A stretch of DNA of 32,622 nucleotides from JAOADN01 sp046155885 (GTDB lineage Bacteria > Pseudomonadota > Alphaproteobacteria > Rhodobacterales > Rhodobacteraceae): assembly GCA_046155885.1 (NCBI GenBank), contig JBJXFU010000047.1:1-32622 (forward strand). The letters are read 5' to 3'. The first letter of the stretch is position 1. Every line of letters begins with the position of its first letter. The notes beneath the pieces are model-generated. The model had not been told where the DNA came from and did no database searches. It saw only the letters and a list, made by a program, of their open reading frames with translations. This document shows positions 31,200 to 32,622 of this stretch, piece by piece. The position numbers and the translations under genes are program-made.

Positions 31200-31228
31200 T
31201 TGCGGCGGCCCGGCCATGCCCCGATACT
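31200..31228 (+). promoter_or_regulatory. Candidate promoter for the cyclase gene
   Basis: TTGCGG (31200-31205) and GATACT (31223-31228) with 17-bp spacing. Between it and the ATG lies GACGG-GAATT-CCGTC (31245-31259), an inverted repeat that could hide the weak GACGGG ribosome-binding site or act as an operator. Confidence 0.45.
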
Positions 31229-31259
31229 GCCGGTGCGGTGGATGGACGGGAATTCCGTC

Positions 31260-32622
31260 ATGGATGTGGAAGCCTGGCTCAGGGGGCTCGGTCTCGGCGA
31301 CTACGCGCCGGCCTTCCGGGCGAACCATATCGGGCCGGAACTGCTTGCCGAGCTGACCGGCGAAGACCTGATCGAGCTTGGCGTCGCCTCGCTCGGCCAC
31401 CGCAAGCTGATCCTGAGGGCCGCTGCCGAACTTGCCGCGACACCGCCGGTTGCGGCCGCGACCGCGCCCGCCGAGCGCGAGGGCGAGCGGCGCCCGGTGA
31501 CGGTGCTTTTCGTCGATCTGAGCGGCTATACCGCGCTGAGCCGACGGGTGGACCCCGAAAGCCTGCATGGACTTCTGCAGCGGTTCTTCGCGTTGGCCGA
31601 CCGGATCGTCACCGACCACGGCGGCTATGTCGACAAGCATGTGGGCGACAGCGTGATGGCGGTTTTCGGCGCGCCCATCGCCCATGGCAACGATGCCGAG
31701 CGGGCGGCGCGGGCGGCGCTGGCCGTGCTGCGCGAGGTGGGCGAGCTTCGCGCACCGGACGGCTCGCCCGTTACCGCCCATGCCGGGATGGCCTATGGCG
31801 AGGTGGTCGCCGCGCCGACCGGCAGCGAAACGCACACCGCCTATACGGTGACCGGCGACACGGTGAACCTTGCGGCGCGGCTGACCGGTCTGGCGGGCGC
31901 GGGCGAGATCGCGCTGTCCGATTCGATCCGGCGGCTTCTGCCCGGCGATCTGCCGATCGGCCCGGGCGGAACGCGCGCGGTCAAGGGACTGGCCGCGCCG
32001 GTGGACTACTTCCTTCTGTCGGCGCCGCAGGCCGGCGGTCCCGTCCCGGCAACCGCGCCGCGCGGCCGGTTCGTGGGAAGGTTGGCCGAGATCGCGCAGG
32101 TGCGGGCGCTTGCCGGCGCGGTCGCGGCGGGGCGACGGTCGCTGCACGCGCATCTCAGGGGCGAGGCGGGGATCGGCAAGTCGCGGATCGTCGAAGAGGT
32201 GACCGCCTGGGCGCGGGGCGAGGGGTTCGGGACCACGGCGGTCGGTTTCCTCGACTTCGGGGTCGAGGAGGGGCGCGATGCGCTGCAGATGATCGCGCGG
32301 GCGCTGCATGATCCGGCCGCCGGGATCGACCCGGTCCATGCGCCCTTCGCCCGCGATCTGACCGGCGGGGCGGCGACAGCGGACGACCGCGCCGCGCTGT
32401 CGGTCATGGACCCGGCCGCGCGGGTCGCCGGGCGGGCCGCGACGCTTGCCGCGATGCTGACGGCGCGCGCCGCTGCGGCGCCGCAGCTGATCGCCATCGA
32501 GGACCTGCACTGGGCGAGCCCGGCGCAGCGCGAGCTTCTGGCCGCGTTTCTGGCCGCTTCAGCGTCGGTGCGGTGTTTCTTCCTGACCACCTCGCGGCAG
32601 GAGGGCGACCCCTGTTTCGCCC
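31260..32622 (+). CDS. SAM domain-class III nucleotidyl cyclase-ATPase fusion (3' end outside window)
   Basis: The open frame runs from ATG 31260 to the window edge (454 codons and one base) with no stop. Domains: a sterile alpha motif (1-60; MDVEAWLRGLGLGDYAPAF, LIELGVASLGHRKLIL), a class III cyclase catalytic domain (about 77-240) with VLFVDLSGYTALS (D86), DKHVGDSVMAVFGAP (K126, D130) and GDTVNLAARL, then a P-loop ATPase domain with HLRGEAGIGKSRIVEE near residue 300-313 and LIAIEDLHWASP near residue 411. This is the arrangement of adenylate cyclases fused to LuxR/AfsR-like STAND ATPases. It likely makes cAMP under control of protein partners. No transmembrane segment is seen in the visible part. 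Confidence 0.88.
   Translation, partial: MDVEAWLRGLGLGDYAPAFRANHIGPELLAELTGEDLIELGVASLGHRKLILRAAAELAATPPVAAATAPAEREGERRPVTVLFVDLSGYTALSRRVDPESLHGLLQRFFALADRIVTDHGGYVDKHVGDSVMAVFGAPIAHGNDAERAARAALAVLREVGELRAPDGSPVTAHAGMAYGEVVAAPTGSETHTAYTVTGDTVNLAARLTGLAGAGEIALSDSIRRLLPGDLPIGPGGTRAVKGLAAPVDYFLLSAPQAGGPVPATAPRGRFVGRLAEIAQVRALAGAVAAGRRSLHAHLRGEAGIGKSRIVEEVTAWARGEGFGTTAVGFLDFGVEEGRDALQMIARALHDPAAGIDPVHAPFARDLTGGAATADDRAALSVMDPAARVAGRAATLAAMLTARAAAAPQLIAIEDLHWASPAQRELLAAFLAASASVRCFFLTTSRQEGDPCFA

Overview
The window looks like chromosome of a high-GC alphaproteobacterium, most likely order Rhodobacterales (Rhodobacteraceae/Paracoccaceae). Three things point that way: the propionate block pccB - small exported protein - pccA - methylmalonyl-CoA mutase, the gene set perM-hdaA-ppk1-ppx, and a GTTC-N7-GTTC LexA box of the alphaproteobacterial type. 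No rRNA, tRNA or CRISPR array was seen.

Layout. Positions 1-357 hold a frameshifted 3' remnant of an IS630-type transposase; 358-617 has no recognisable gene. A minus-strand block (618-5217) carries metG, an MFS transporter, a YceI-like exported protein and an imuA-like gene with a LexA box in its promoter. A Tas-type aldo/keto reductase (5369-6421, +) converges on the folate genes pabB-pabC and an EEP-family phosphatase (6499-9534, -). The methylmalonyl-CoA pathway for propionyl-CoA occupies 9725-18515: pccB, a small exported protein, a short unknown protein, a small lipoprotein, pccA (probable TTG start) and mcm. A DUF4174 gene on the opposite strand lies between pccA and mcm.

Directly after pccA there is an 826-bp insertion-like segment: a lower-GC four-helix membrane protein gene, a run of strong hairpins, then a second diverged copy of the last 120 bp of pccA. 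This is the most unusual structure in the window.

From 18588 come two VOC-fold proteins, a GNAT acetyltransferase, a TerB/J-domain protein, a second EEP-family enzyme and a small exported protein (all +). The minus-strand cluster perM-hdaA-ppk1-ppx (28125-22465) links a membrane permease, a regulator of replication initiation and polyphosphate synthesis and breakdown. Divergent from perM is a three-gene unit: a PepSY protein, a cytochrome b561-like protein and a membrane-anchored LuxR-type regulator (28364-29809). The window ends with an unknown exported protein, a DUF616 glycosyltransferase-like protein and the first ~454 codons of a SAM domain-class III cyclase-ATPase fusion that runs off the end.

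Start sites were chosen by family N-termini, ribosome-binding sites and overlap with neighbours; several differ from the longest open frame.
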